64,000 nucleotides of DNA, from positions 1,078,620 to 1,142,619 of the forward strand of contig NZ_JYKO02000001.1 in the NCBI RefSeq assembly GCF_000949385.2, written 5' to 3'. This document shows, piece by piece, positions 15,544-23,826 of the stretch; the stretch's first letter is position 1, and the number at the start of each line of letters is the position of its first letter. The position numbers and the translations under genes are program-made. This DNA is from Pseudomonas sp. LFM046. GTDB taxonomy: Bacteria > Pseudomonadota > Gammaproteobacteria > Pseudomonadales > Pseudomonadaceae. Under the pieces are notes generated by a model, which had not been told where the DNA came from, did no database searches, and saw only the letters and a program-made list of their open reading frames with translations.

Positions 15544-15965
15544 TGGGCGGCCCCTTGCAGCGGCAGGTCCTGGCTCCACTCCAGCAGCAGTTCACGCCGG
15601 GTGATGTGCCACAGGCCATCGATGCAGGCGAAGCGATCCAGGTAGCGGATGCCCCAGTCGAGCTTGCGGGTGACGCCTTCGACTTCGTACAGGTGGTTGG
15701 CGACGCAGTAGGTTTCCGCGCTCGCCTCCTGTTCGTCGACTTCGGCCAGGTGGTTGTGGACGTGGTGCTGGGTCAGGCTGAAGCGACCCAGGCCGTTCAT
15801 CCCCGCGACGATGGCGTCGACGCCGTCGAAGCTGAAGCCGGGCCCCTTGAGTACGGCGTCGGGTGCGAACAGGCGGGCCAGTGCCGTCCAGTCCCGTTTA
15901 TCCACCGCCTGTGCATAACGACAGACGAGTTCATAGAGCGCTTGCTTGTGCGATGCCTCGGACAT
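15540..15965 (-). CDS. SnoaL-like / NTF2-fold small protein
   Basis: A 141-residue protein of the SnoaL-like (NTF2-fold) superfamily, which contains ketosteroid isomerases, scytalone-dehydratase-type dehydratases and ring-hydroxylase small subunits. The pattern YAQAVDKRDWTALARLF near residue 15, VHNHLAEVD near 66 and YLDRFACIDGLWHITRRELL near 110 is typical. The conserved Asp (DKRDW) and His (HHVHNH) could serve acid-base catalysis, but I cannot assign a reaction. The start at 15965 is followed directly by the family domain; upstream lies a dyad operator at 16036. It is the first gene of a five-gene operon with four SDRs. Confidence 0.85.
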   Translation of the reverse strand: MSEASHKQALYELVCRYAQAVDKRDWTALARLFAPDAVLKGPGFSFDGVDAIVAGMNGLGRFSLTQHHVHNHLAEVDEQEASAETYCVANHLYEVEGVTRKLDWGIRYLDRFACIDGLWHITRRELLLEWSQDLPLQGAAQ

Positions 15966-16035
15966 GCCATGAGCCTCCTTGTTTGTCCTGCGCAGTTGCA
16001 GGTGCGGCGAAGCTCGCATCGCCGGGGCCGAGGGG

Positions 16036-16053
16036 CATCGGCCGATCGGACTA
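16036..16053 (-). promoter_or_regulatory. 18-bp dyad operator, copy 3 (toward the SnoaL-SDR operon)
   Basis: On the minus strand it reads TAGTCCGATCGGCCGATG, which differs from the copy at 7299 at three positions. Its centre lies about 80 bases before the start at 15965, so a class II activator would place transcription start about 37 bases before the gene. The role is inferred. Confidence 0.5.
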
Positions 16054-16073
16054 TTGGCGCAAGCGCGGGGCGC

Positions 16074-16091
16074 TAGTCCCCTCGGACGATG
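16074..16091 (+). promoter_or_regulatory. 18-bp dyad operator, copy 4 (toward the second SnoaL-like gene)
   Basis: TAGTCCCCTCGGACGATG matches the copy at 7299 at all but two positions. It ends 56 bases before the ATG at 16148. Two divergent copies thus share one 182-base intergenic region, as at 7203/7299. Confidence 0.6.
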
Positions 16092-16147
16092 AGGGGCCGG
16101 GGGAGTGCCGGCTAGGTTGGGTGTTCCCCTTACATGGAGCAGCAGAG

Positions 16148-16627
16148 ATGGCCGACGCCGTTGAAACCCTTCTGGAAATCGAGCAGATCAAACAGCTGAA
16201 ATACCGCTATTTCAGGGCAATCGACTGCCATGACTGGGCCCTGTTCGAAACCTGTGTGGCCGAAGACGTGACCACCGCGCTGGACAGTGGCAAGTACGCC
16301 TTTTCCGGTCGCGCCGGTTTTGTCGAGGGCCTGCGTGGGCTGATGGACCGGCCGACCCTGCTGTCCAAGCACCAGGGGCATCACCCGGAGATCGAGTTGG
16401 TTGCGCCCGATCGTGCCCGTGGCAGCTGGTACCTGGAGGATCATGTGATCGACACGGAGAACGGCTGGATGGTGCACGGCACGGCGTTCTACCAGGACGA
16501 ATACGTCAAGCGCGACGGCGCCTGGCAGATTCTCTCCACCGGTTACCGGCGCGTGTTCGAAACGGTCACGGCGCCCATCCCGGAGCAGTTCAAGGTCATT
16601 TCCAGCTGGTTCGGCCTGCCTGAGTGA
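16148..16627 (+). CDS. SnoaL-like / NTF2-fold small protein
   Basis: A 159-residue SnoaL-like protein. The N-terminal helix LLEIEQIKQLKYRYFRAIDCHDWALFE and the following SGKYAFSGRAGFVEGLR and KHQGHHPEIELV segments match the family in which Asp and His side chains face a hydrophobic pocket. It is a paralogue-type companion of the protein encoded divergently at 15540-15965 and may be a dehydratase, isomerase or hydratase of the pathway. It is monocistronic and faces the AraC-type gene tail to tail; a GC-rich hairpin (16635-16656) spans the junction. Start chosen at the ATG with GGAGCAGCAG upstream. Confidence 0.85.
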   Translation: MADAVETLLEIEQIKQLKYRYFRAIDCHDWALFETCVAEDVTTALDSGKYAFSGRAGFVEGLRGLMDRPTLLSKHQGHHPEIELVAPDRARGSWYLEDHVIDTENGWMVHGTAFYQDEYVKRDGAWQILSTGYRRVFETVTAPIPEQFKVISSWFGLPE

Positions 16628-16645
16628 ACGAATAGCGCCGGCGGC

Positions 16646-17605
16646 TCAGCCGGCGCGCAATTCGCGGATGCCCTTGCCCAGCCGCTTGCGCAGCAGGGTA
16701 CGCAAGGTCACGCCGTCGGCGTAGCCCACCAGGCCGGCAACCTGGTCGACGCTGTGCTCGCTGGTTTTCAGCAGGTGCACGGCACGCTCGATGCGCAGGT
16801 CCTGGACATAGGCCAGGGGCGTCTTGCCCAGCACGTCCTGAATACGCCGGGCCAGGGTGCGCTTGCTGGTGGCCAGCTCGCTGGCCGCCGCGTCCAGGCT
16901 GAAGCCTTCGGCCAGGCGCTCGCGGGCCCAGCGGTCGAAGCGCTGCACCAGCGGGTCCGCATGGGCCAGGTGGTCGGAGAGCGCGTAGGCCGATTGCGAG
17001 GGACGGGAGTCGACGATCAGGTAGCGCGCCACCAGAGCAGCCAGTTCCGGGCTGGTCTGACGGATCAGCCAGAGGGTCAGGTCCAGATGGCTGAGGGCGG
17101 CGCCGGCGGTCACCCACTGTCCGGCGCTGACGATCATGCGCCCGGCGTCCAGTTGCACCTGTGGATAACGTTGCCGGAACAGCGGTGTCAGCCACCAGGT
17201 GGTGGTGGCTTCGTGGCCATTCAGCAGGCCGGTTTCCGCCAGCACGAAGGTGCCGATGCAGGCCGCTGCGATTCGCGCGCCGCCTTCGGCCCAACGGCGC
17301 AGGGCGGTGACGGCGTCGGCCACGTCGGGGCGGGCCAGTGCCGCCTGCAGCGGGTCGGGCATCTTGTAGCCCATGGCCGGGACGATCACCCAGTCCGGCG
17401 CCGGGCAGTCTTCCACCGGGCGCACCGGGACGCCGAATCCCAGGGCGCTGTTCACCTGCGGCCGCACGCCCGCCAGGGCCACTTCGAACTGCGGGCAGGG
17501 CAGGCCGTGCAGGGTGGACAGCTCGTTGGCGGTGGTCAGGGCATCGAGCACGGCGGCCAGGCCGGTGTCGAACACACCCTCAAGGGCGAGGACGGTGAGC
17601 TTCAT
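16646..17605 (-). CDS. GlxA-type transcriptional regulator (DJ-1/PfpI domain plus AraC HTH)
   Basis: A 319-residue regulator with an N-terminal glutamine-amidotransferase-like (DJ-1/PfpI) domain, residues about 1-185, and a C-terminal AraC/XylS DNA-binding domain, about 215-315. The position of the nucleophile elbow reads AACIGTFVLAETGLL. The second HTH helix-turn-helix shows VDQVAGLVGYADGVTLRTLLRKRLGKG. Proteins of this type respond to small molecules such as amino-acid derivatives or catabolic intermediates. It borders the catabolic island and may control it, but the 18-bp dyad operators found there look more like LuxR-type sites, so the link is not established. Start at 17605 follows the domain boundary; a longer upstream frame lacks homology. 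Confidence 0.88.
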   Translation of the reverse strand: MKLTVLALEGVFDTGLAAVLDALTTANELSTLHGLPCPQFEVALAGVRPQVNSALGFGVPVRPVEDCPAPDWVIVPAMGYKMPDPLQAALARPDVADAVTALRRWAEGGARIAAACIGTFVLAETGLLNGHEATTTWWLTPLFRQRYPQVQLDAGRMIVSAGQWVTAGAALSHLDLTLWLIRQTSPELAALVARYLIVDSRPSQSAYALSDHLAHADPLVQRFDRWARERLAEGFSLDAAASELATSKRTLARRIQDVLGKTPLAYVQDLRIERAVHLLKTSEHSVDQVAGLVGYADGVTLRTLLRKRLGKGIRELRAG

Positions 17606-17702
17606 GGCGAGATCGCTACCAAAGTTGTCAATCGCGCCAGTATGGCAAAGGGGGCATGGGCCATAAAGTGAGCTCCACACCCCCTTGCTGCGGAGACGCC
17701 TC

Positions 17703-18143
17703 ATGTACCAGAAGACCCTTATCGCCGGTTGGGGCGACATGGACTTCAACTCCCATATGCGCAACACCGCCTACCTCGACAAGTCGGCCGACGTGCGCAT
17801 GATGTATTTCTCCGATTGCGGCTTCCCCATGTCCGAGTTCCGCCGCCTGCGTCTGGGGCCGGTGGTGATGAAGGACGAGATCGAATATTTCCGCGAATGC
17901 CATCTGCTCGACGAACTGGCCGTGACCATGAGCGCTGCCGGCCTCTCCATCGATGGCAGCCGGATGTTGCTGCGCAACGAGTTCTTCCGCAGCGGCACCC
18001 TGGCCGCGCGAGTGACTTCCACGGTCGGCTGGTTCGATCTGGAGCAGCGCAAGCTGGTGGCGCCACCGCCCGCTTTGCTGGAAGCGCTCCAGGCCATGGA
18101 CAGGAGCGATGATTTCCGCGAGTTGCCCAGCAGCAAGCGTTGA
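17703..18143 (+). CDS. Hot-dog fold acyl-CoA thioesterase (4HBT family)
   Basis: A 146-residue hot-dog protein of the 4-hydroxybenzoyl-CoA thioesterase family. The signature WGDMDFNSHMRNTAYLDK near residue 10 carries the aspartate (DMD) and histidine that define the active site of this group. It should cleave a small acyl-CoA in the cytoplasm. It is transcribed divergently from the GlxA-type regulator and followed 12 bases later by a DUF488 gene. It may belong to the catabolic island or be a general CoA-recycling enzyme; there is no dyad operator in front of it, so the latter is slightly favoured. Confidence 0.88.
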   Translation: MYQKTLIAGWGDMDFNSHMRNTAYLDKSADVRMMYFSDCGFPMSEFRRLRLGPVVMKDEIEYFRECHLLDELAVTMSAAGLSIDGSRMLLRNEFFRSGTLAARVTSTVGWFDLEQRKLVAPPPALLEALQAMDRSDDFRELPSSKR

Positions 18144-18155
18144 GGAGGAGGAGAG

Positions 18156-18542
18156 ATGAGCATCAGCATTGTCCGTCTGGGGACGCCACGGGCCGCCGAT
18201 GAGGGCCTGCGCATCGGTACCGTGCGTCGGCCGCCGCGTGGCGTGCCCAAGGCCGAGTTCGCCAGCCGCGACTACTACGACACCTGGCTGCCCCTGCTGG
18301 CGCCCAGCGCCGAGCTGATGGCCGAGGGCAAGGCGGTCGGCAGCGATGCCGACTGGGCGCGCTTCGCCAAGCACTATCGGGCCGAGATGGAGGGGGGCGA
18401 GGGCGCGCGCGTCCTCGACCTGCTGGCGGCCTTGTCCCACAGCAGCCACTTCGCCGTGGGCTGCTACTGCGAGGACGAGAGCCGTTGCCACCGTTCCCTG
18501 CTGCGCCACCTTCTGGCCGAGCGGGGCGCTTCCATCCGCTGA
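18156..18542 (+). CDS. DUF488 family protein
   Basis: A 128-residue DUF488 (YeaO-like) protein. It contains the start segment IGTVRRPPRGVPK, YYDTWLPLLAPS near residue 46, FAKHYRAEM near 73 and the CYCEDESRCHRSLL motif near 105, whose two cysteines and histidine are conserved in the family. The biochemical role of DUF488 is unknown; the Cys-His cluster suggests metal binding or a redox or nucleic-acid role. It is probably co-transcribed with the thioesterase 12 bases upstream (GAGGAGGAGAG before the start). Confidence 0.85.
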   Translation: MSISIVRLGTPRAADEGLRIGTVRRPPRGVPKAEFASRDYYDTWLPLLAPSAELMAEGKAVGSDADWARFAKHYRAEMEGGEGARVLDLLAALSHSSHFAVGCYCEDESRCHRSLLRHLLAERGASIR

Positions 18543-18706
18543 TTCGGGCGGCCCGTCGCCGCCTTCCCCCGCCCTCTGGCGATCATCCGACCAAAGGCGC
18601 AGAATCGCGCCCTGTCGACGTAAGGTGCTGAGTATCCCGGCAACTTCGTTCCTATACTTTTCTTCGTGGGGCCGCTTTTACCGGCCCCTTTCCCTTTGGA
18701 AGCATC

Positions 18707-19642
18707 GTGAATATTCGTAGTTCGATCGCCAAGCTGTTCGTTCTGGGTTCCTGCGTGCTCATGCTGGCGGGAACCCCTGTCCAGGCCGCCGAACCGCCTC
18801 TGCCGGTGCGCGACCCGGCGAAACTGCAGCTGTCTTCCCATAGCGCGCTGCTGGTCGACCTGGCCAGTGACCAGGTGGTCTATTCCCGCAATTCCGCCCG
18901 TGTGATGCCCATCGCCTCGGTGACCAAGCTGATGGTCGCGGTGGTGGTGCTCGAGGCCAAGCAGCCGCTGGACGAGGTGCTGACGGTCACCATTCGCGAG
19001 AACAAGGAAATGAAGGGGGTCTATTCGCGCGTGCGCCTGGGCAGCCAGCTCAGCCGTGGCGAACTCCTGCATATCGCGCTGATGTCCTCGGAAAACCGTG
19101 CAACGTCCACCCTGGCGCACAACTATCCGGGCGGCTATTCCGCCTTCATCAAGGCGATGAACGCCAAAGCCCGCGCCCTGGGCATGGCCAATACCCGCTA
19201 CGTCGAGCCCACCGGTCTTTCTCCCTTCAACGTCTCCACCGCCAACGATCTGGTGCGTCTGCTGAAGGAAACCCGCAAGTACCCGGTGATGACCCAGTAC
19301 AGCACTACCTCCGCCAAGGTGGTGACCTTCGTCAAACCGCGCTACAGCCTGGGCTTTCGCAACACCAACAACCTGGTGCGCAAGCCTGACTGGAGCATTC
19401 AGCTGACCAAGACCGGCTACACCGACGATGCCGGCCATTGCCTGGTGATGGTCACCCACATGGGCCAGCGTCAGATGGCGATGGTGCTGCTGGACGCCTT
19501 CGGCAAGTACACCCACATGGCCGACGCCACCCGCATGCGCCGCTGGGTGGAAACCGGCACCAGCGGCAAGGTGCCGGTGACGGCCAAGAACACCCGCCAC
19601 AACAAGAACGGCCTGGCGGTGCAGACCGAGGTCAAGCGCTGA
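18707..19642 (+). CDS. pbpG: D-alanyl-D-alanine endopeptidase (PBP7)
   Basis: A 311-residue periplasmic low-molecular-weight penicillin-binding protein that cuts the DD-crosslinks of peptidoglycan. It starts with GTG, preceded by GGAAG. Residues 1-27 are a signal peptide (VLMLAGTPVQA). The three serine-peptidase motifs are present: SVTKLM (SxxK, near residue 76), SSENRA (SxN, near 133) and KTGYT (KTG, near 235). Length and order fit PBP7. It is a single gene between the island and the MFS gene and ends at a bidirectional terminator. Confidence 0.93.
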   Translation: MNIRSSIAKLFVLGSCVLMLAGTPVQAAEPPLPVRDPAKLQLSSHSALLVDLASDQVVYSRNSARVMPIASVTKLMVAVVVLEAKQPLDEVLTVTIRENKEMKGVYSRVRLGSQLSRGELLHIALMSSENRATSTLAHNYPGGYSAFIKAMNAKARALGMANTRYVEPTGLSPFNVSTANDLVRLLKETRKYPVMTQYSTTSAKVVTFVKPRYSLGFRNTNNLVRKPDWSIQLTKTGYTDDAGHCLVMVTHMGQRQMAMVLLDAFGKYTHMADATRMRRWVETGTSGKVPVTAKNTRHNKNGLAVQTEVKR

Positions 19643-19681
19643 GCCAGAGGTCCGGCTTCGACCGGACCCGCCGCAGCGGCC

Positions 19682-19717
19682 AAAAAGAAGCCAGCCCCAG
19701 GGCTGGCTTCTTCGTTT
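19682..19717. terminator. Bidirectional rho-independent terminator
   Basis: AAAAAGAAGCCAGCCC-CAG-GGCTGGCTTCTTCGTTT lies between the convergent pbpG and MFS genes, with A and T tracts on both sides of an 10-11 bp stem. Confidence 0.85.
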
Positions 19718-19730
19718 CCGGCCGCAGGCA

Positions 19731-20996
19731 TCAGGCCTGGGGAACGGCCTCGCCCGCAGGCGAGTCGACGCGCTTCTGCGCCACACGGTGGAGCAGGCTG
19801 GACACCATGAAGCCGATGACCGCCAGCACGCTCATCAGGCTGAACACGTAGGTGTAACCCTGCTGGCCCGGATACTGGTCGAGGATGGAGCCGTAGATCA
19901 CATAGGCGAACATGCCCGGTGCATAACCGATCAGGCAGCCGATGCCGAAGGCCGAGCCGGTAATGCGCGAGGGAATGCCCACTTCACTCATGGGGGCCCA
20001 GAACACGCCGCGCATGGTGAAGACGATCAGCGCGAACGACAGGGTGGCCGCCATGCCCGCGTAGATGTAGCTCTCGCCGGTGGGGATGCTCAGGATCACC
20101 GCCATCAGCGGCAGCAGTGCCAGGAACGCCCACTTGAGGTAGCGGCTCGGGCTCTTGAGGCCTTTGTCTGCCATGAAGCCGCCGGCCGGACCGCCCAGGA
20201 CCTTGAGGAAGTACTGGTTGATGATCCCGTAGGCGCCCACCAGGGCCACCGGCAGCTGGTACATGTCCTTCAGGTAGGGAATGAAGTACGTCAGGCCGCA
20301 GTAGACGATGTAGACCATGAACACGTTGAGGCTGACCAGCCAGATGCCCGGTACGCGCACGGCTTCCAGCAGGCCGGCCAGGCCCACGGTTTCGGAGCTG
20401 GCGGCACCCTGGCGGCCGTCCTTGAGGAGGAACCAGGTGACCAGGCCGGCGAGGATGTCGATGCCCGAGTAGAACAGGATGGCGGACTTCAGACCGGCTT
20501 CGCCGGAGCCCATGGCGACGAACACGCCCAGGGCGGAGAAGGCCACCAGGGTGTCCACGACGCCGCGCCCGCCTTCGAGGAAGCCGAACATCCGTCCCTG
20601 CTCGCTGTCGTTCCCCAGGTTGCGGATGGCCTTGAGCAGCGCCGGCCAATAGATACAGTCGGCGCAGATGGCGAACAGGCTGAACACGATCAGCAACTGG
20701 CTGTAGCCGGGGAAGGTGGCCAGGTAGAGGCCCAGGGAGCCGGTGCCGATCAGGCCCAGGGGAATCAGTTTGCGGGTGTCGAAGCGGTCCGCCAGGAACC
20801 CGCCGACCACGAACAGCGCGGTGGCGATGATGGCGTTGGCGCTGAGCAGGGTACCGATCTCGGTGTGGGTCAGGCCCATGTGTTCCTGCATGGGCACGTA
20901 GAAGGCGTCCTTGAGGTTCGCCAGCTTATAGATGGTCCCGCCGCCGAGGACGAGGACCAGGAAGCGGAGCCACTTGGCCTTGGCCTGTGCTGTCAT
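19731..20996 (-). CDS. Major facilitator superfamily transporter
   Basis: A 421-residue inner-membrane carrier with about twelve hydrophobic segments. The loop between helices 2 and 3 has GGFLADRFDTRKLIP, the MFS signature. A soluble stretch near residue 205 (LLKDGRQGAASSETVG) is the central loop between the two six-helix bundles. It lies 50 bases after a TIM-barrel protein gene and probably shares its transcript. The gene pair suggests import and isomerisation of a small polar compound such as a sugar or sugar acid; the substrate is not known. The closest general resemblance is to YihN-like carriers. Confidence 0.85.
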   Translation of the reverse strand: MTAQAKAKWLRFLVLVLGGGTIYKLANLKDAFYVPMQEHMGLTHTEIGTLLSANAIIATALFVVGGFLADRFDTRKLIPLGLIGTGSLGLYLATFPGYSQLLIVFSLFAICADCIYWPALLKAIRNLGNDSEQGRMFGFLEGGRGVVDTLVAFSALGVFVAMGSGEAGLKSAILFYSGIDILAGLVTWFLLKDGRQGAASSETVGLAGLLEAVRVPGIWLVSLNVFMVYIVYCGLTYFIPYLKDMYQLPVALVGAYGIINQYFLKVLGGPAGGFMADKGLKSPSRYLKWAFLALLPLMAVILSIPTGESYIYAGMAATLSFALIVFTMRGVFWAPMSEVGIPSRITGSAFGIGCLIGYAPGMFAYVIYGSILDQYPGQQGYTYVFSLMSVLAVIGFMVSSLLHRVAQKRVDSPAGEAVPQA

Positions 20997-21046
20997 TGTT
21001 GTTCTCCACAGTTTCCGGTTGGGTAAGTCGCCTGTCGCCGAGGCGC

Positions 21047-22120
21047 TCAGGCTTGGGGTTGGCCGGCTTCGGCCAGGGTGAGTTCGGCCAGCACGCGCAG
21101 CTCGGTGAGCAGCCCGCGCACGTGACGAATCTGGTTGTTCGCCCAGCGGTGCTCGTCGGCCACCATGCGTTCGAGGGTGAAGCCGGGCGGCAGGCCGGTT
21201 TCGCTCATCTCGCGGTAGGGGATGAACGGGTCGTCGGCTTCATCCGACTGGCGGAAGGCCGGGGCGATGTAGTGGTTTTCCTGTTCCAGGATGAAGGCGA
21301 CCACCTGGGGCGCCGACTCGCCGAGCATCAGCAATTCGAACAGCATCCGGGCGCCGGGCAGGTCATCTTCGGCGCTGCCGTGCAGCACGCCGTAGTGGCC
21401 GAAACCGTTCTGCTCGGGAACGATGCGCACGCCCTTGAGGTGCACCTGGCGGATGTGCGGCGCCAGGGCCTGCAGGGCGGGCAGCGGCTGCTCGCAGGCA
21501 TTGATCATGTTGCCGAAGTCGAACAGCGCGTTCAGGCGCGGATTGCCGACCTCGCGCAGCAGCTCGGCGATCTCGAAACTCTTCAGCTCTTCGTGCTGCT
21601 CGAAGTCGAAGTGCAGGTCGTTCCGGTCGGCCAGCTCGCTGAGGTAGCGCAGGTCTTCTCCGATCTGCGCCATGACGCGGGACAGGTGGCCTTCGTAGCG
21701 GGAATAGACGCGAATGTTGCGGGTGCCGAGGGCGCGGGCGATCGCCACCACCTGATCGACGTCCTCGCGGCGGGTGCTGCTGATCTCCAGGTGCACGTCC
21801 AGGCCGAGGGTGCGGGCCTTGTCGGCGAAGGCCTGGAGCTGGGCTGGGCTCATCTGCGACAGGCTGTTTTCTTCACCGTCCAGCAGGTGCAGGGAAAGCC
21901 CCTGGAGCTCGTGGCGGTAGGCGAAGTCCAGCATGTCTTCCGGCTTGATCCGCAGGTGCGTGAGGTTGGTCAGCAGCGGATAGCCGTGGGCGAACAGGCG
22001 GAGGCTGTCGAGGCGTTCGAGGAGCCGGCTGGCCAGGGCGGGCGTCAGCAGCGGCGGCGGGGCTTCGCTGCTGGCGTTATGGCGCAGCAGGGCCGCAAAG
22101 CGGGCTTGGATAGCGTTCAT
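21047..22120 (-). CDS. Xylose-isomerase-like TIM-barrel protein
   Basis: A 357-residue protein of the AP-endonuclease-2/xylose-isomerase-like TIM-barrel superfamily. The order of metal-ligand strands can be seen: LGLDVHLEIS, LHFDFEQHE, LFDFGNM and IRQVHLKGV, with Glu, Glu/His, Asp and His ligands typical of sugar-phosphate or keto-sugar isomerases. The start was decided by the ribosome site: AGGA is nine bases before the ATG at 22120, while the ATG at 22129 would touch it. It is the first gene of a unit with the MFS carrier. The substrate is unknown, possibly a sugar or inositol derivative. Confidence 0.8.
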   Translation of the reverse strand: MNAIQARFAALLRHNASSEAPPPLLTPALASRLLERLDSLRLFAHGYPLLTNLTHLRIKPEDMLDFAYRHELQGLSLHLLDGEENSLSQMSPAQLQAFADKARTLGLDVHLEISSTRREDVDQVVAIARALGTRNIRVYSRYEGHLSRVMAQIGEDLRYLSELADRNDLHFDFEQHEELKSFEIAELLREVGNPRLNALFDFGNMINACEQPLPALQALAPHIRQVHLKGVRIVPEQNGFGHYGVLHGSAEDDLPGARMLFELLMLGESAPQVVAFILEQENHYIAPAFRQSDEADDPFIPYREMSETGLPPGFTLERMVADEHRWANNQIRHVRGLLTELRVLAELTLAEAGQPQA

Positions 22121-22236
22121 TCTTGTCATTCCTGATAAAGGTGCCGGTTTGCCCGGCGGTGCCTTTATCTCTCCGGAATGGCGCTATCGATATAGCCATT
22201 ATTTTTTAATTGTTATGACCACTTTGAACCCGCTCG

Positions 22237-23733
22237 CTAGAGGCGGTGGCCAAGTCTTTCCAGGGCGCGGACGAGGGCGATGACCTTTTCTCCGGCCTGG
22301 TCTTCGGGGGTGCCGGCAAAGCCGATCAGCAGGCCGGGCGGCAGGTAGCGCTTGAGGCAGTAGTCGCCCAGGGCGTAGGTGTAGATCTGATGCTGGGCCA
22401 GCCCTCGGGCGACGGCATCGTCGTCCACGGTTTCATCCAGCCAGCCGATCAGGTGCAGGCCGGCCTCTACCGGGTTGAGCTTCAGGAAGCCGTCCAGGTG
22501 GTGCCGCAACTGCTCCAGCAGGCTTTCCTGGCGGGCCTGGTAGAGCGCGCGCATGCGGCGGATATGGCCGAGGAAGTGGCCTTCGGTCATGAAGTCGGCG
22601 GTGGTCGCCTGGTGCAAGGTCGAGGGGCTGCGGTCCATCACCGCACGGATGGCGCAGAAGGGTTCCACCAGCGCCTCGGGCAGGATCACGTAGCCCAGTC
22701 GCAGGGACGGGTAGAGCACCTTGCTGAAGGTGCCGACGTAGATGACCTTCTGCCACTGATCCATGGCAAACAGGGCCGGCAGCGGACGGCCGACATAGCG
22801 GAATTCGCTGTCGCAGTCGTCTTCGACTATCCAGCCCTGGCCATGGCCGGCCCAGTCGATCAGTTCCTGCCGGCGGGCGTAGCTCATGGTGGTGCCGAGC
22901 GGGTGCTGGCGTGACGGTGTGGTGAAGGCCAGGCGGGCGTCGGGGCAGTCCCGCAGGCCCTGCTGCACGTCCAGGCCCTGGTCGTCGATGCGCAGGGGCA
23001 CCAGGCGTCCCCCCTGGGCCTGGAAGGCGATGCGCGCGGCGATGTGGCCGGGGTCTTCCATCCATACGCCGTCCTGGGCATCGAGCAGCAGCATGCCGAG
23101 GATGTTGAAGGCCTGCTGGGCGCCGGACACGATCACCACTTGCTCGACGCTGCACTCGATGCCCCGGGCGTCGAAGACGTATTCGACGATGGCCTCGCGC
23201 AGGCGCAGCAGGCCTTTCAGCTCGCCGTAGCCGAGCATGGCCTTGGTGGGGTGGCGCAGGTGACGATTCATCAGGCGTCGCCAGACCGGCAGCGGAAAGG
23301 CGTCGTAGGCGGGGTGGCTGGGGAGGAACGAGGTGGGGCAATCAGGCGCCCACGAGGCATAGGACACCCCGCCGAAGTGCTCGCTGCGCATGGACAGGAC
23401 CGACTGCCCCAGGCTCGACAGGCGCGGTGGCTTGCGGGGGGCATCGGCGGCCTTGCTGCGGCCCTCCCATTCGTTCCCGACATAGGTGCCCGCACCCGTG
23501 CGCGGGGCCAGGAAGCCCTCGGCGGTCAGCTGGTCGAAGGCATTGAGAATGGTGATCCGCGACAGCGCCAGCTCCTTGCAGAGCGTGCGTGTGGAGGGCA
23601 GGCGCGTACCACCGGGGAGGCGTCCGGACAGGATCTGCTTGCGGACCTGGAGGTAGAGCTGGCGGTAGAGCGGAAGCGGGCTGGCGCGGTCCAGTTCGAT
23701 GGCTGTGAGCAGCATGCCGCCGGGAGTTTTCAT
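22237..23733 (-). CDS. MocR/PdxR-type transcriptional regulator (GntR HTH plus aminotransferase domain)
   Basis: A 498-residue MocR regulator. Residues about 12-80 form the GntR winged helix (LYRQLYLQVRKQILSGRLPGG then SRITILNAFDQLTAEG). Residues about 120-490 form a fold-type-I aminotransferase domain with the PLP lysine in YVGTFSKVLYPSLRLG and aspartate in WIVEDDCDSEFRY. Such proteins sense PLP or amino compounds. It lies 116 bases upstream of the TIM-barrel/MFS pair on the same strand, separated by an AT-rich tract (22195-22215), so it likely controls that pair and perhaps itself. Confidence 0.9.
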   Translation of the reverse strand: MKTPGGMLLTAIELDRASPLPLYRQLYLQVRKQILSGRLPGGTRLPSTRTLCKELALSRITILNAFDQLTAEGFLAPRTGAGTYVGNEWEGRSKAADAPRKPPRLSSLGQSVLSMRSEHFGGVSYASWAPDCPTSFLPSHPAYDAFPLPVWRRLMNRHLRHPTKAMLGYGELKGLLRLREAIVEYVFDARGIECSVEQVVIVSGAQQAFNILGMLLLDAQDGVWMEDPGHIAARIAFQAQGGRLVPLRIDDQGLDVQQGLRDCPDARLAFTTPSRQHPLGTTMSYARRQELIDWAGHGQGWIVEDDCDSEFRYVGRPLPALFAMDQWQKVIYVGTFSKVLYPSLRLGYVILPEALVEPFCAIRAVMDRSPSTLHQATTADFMTEGHFLGHIRRMRALYQARQESLLEQLRHHLDGFLKLNPVEAGLHLIGWLDETVDDDAVARGLAQHQIYTYALGDYCLKRYLPPGLLIGFAGTPEDQAGEKVIALVRALERLGHRL

Positions 23734-23826
23734 TCTGTACCTGCCTTGCGCTGTCGGGTCCGGCCGGGGCGGCGCCCGGTGGGGCTATTGTGCTTCAGGC
23801 GGGCTCACGGAGGCGACGCGCGTCGA

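Noticed and set aside
16628-16660. Terminator between the SnoaL-like and GlxA-type genes
   Set aside because: GCGCCGGC/GCCGGCGC can pair, but it overlaps a stop codon and has no T run on either side, so it was left as a note only.
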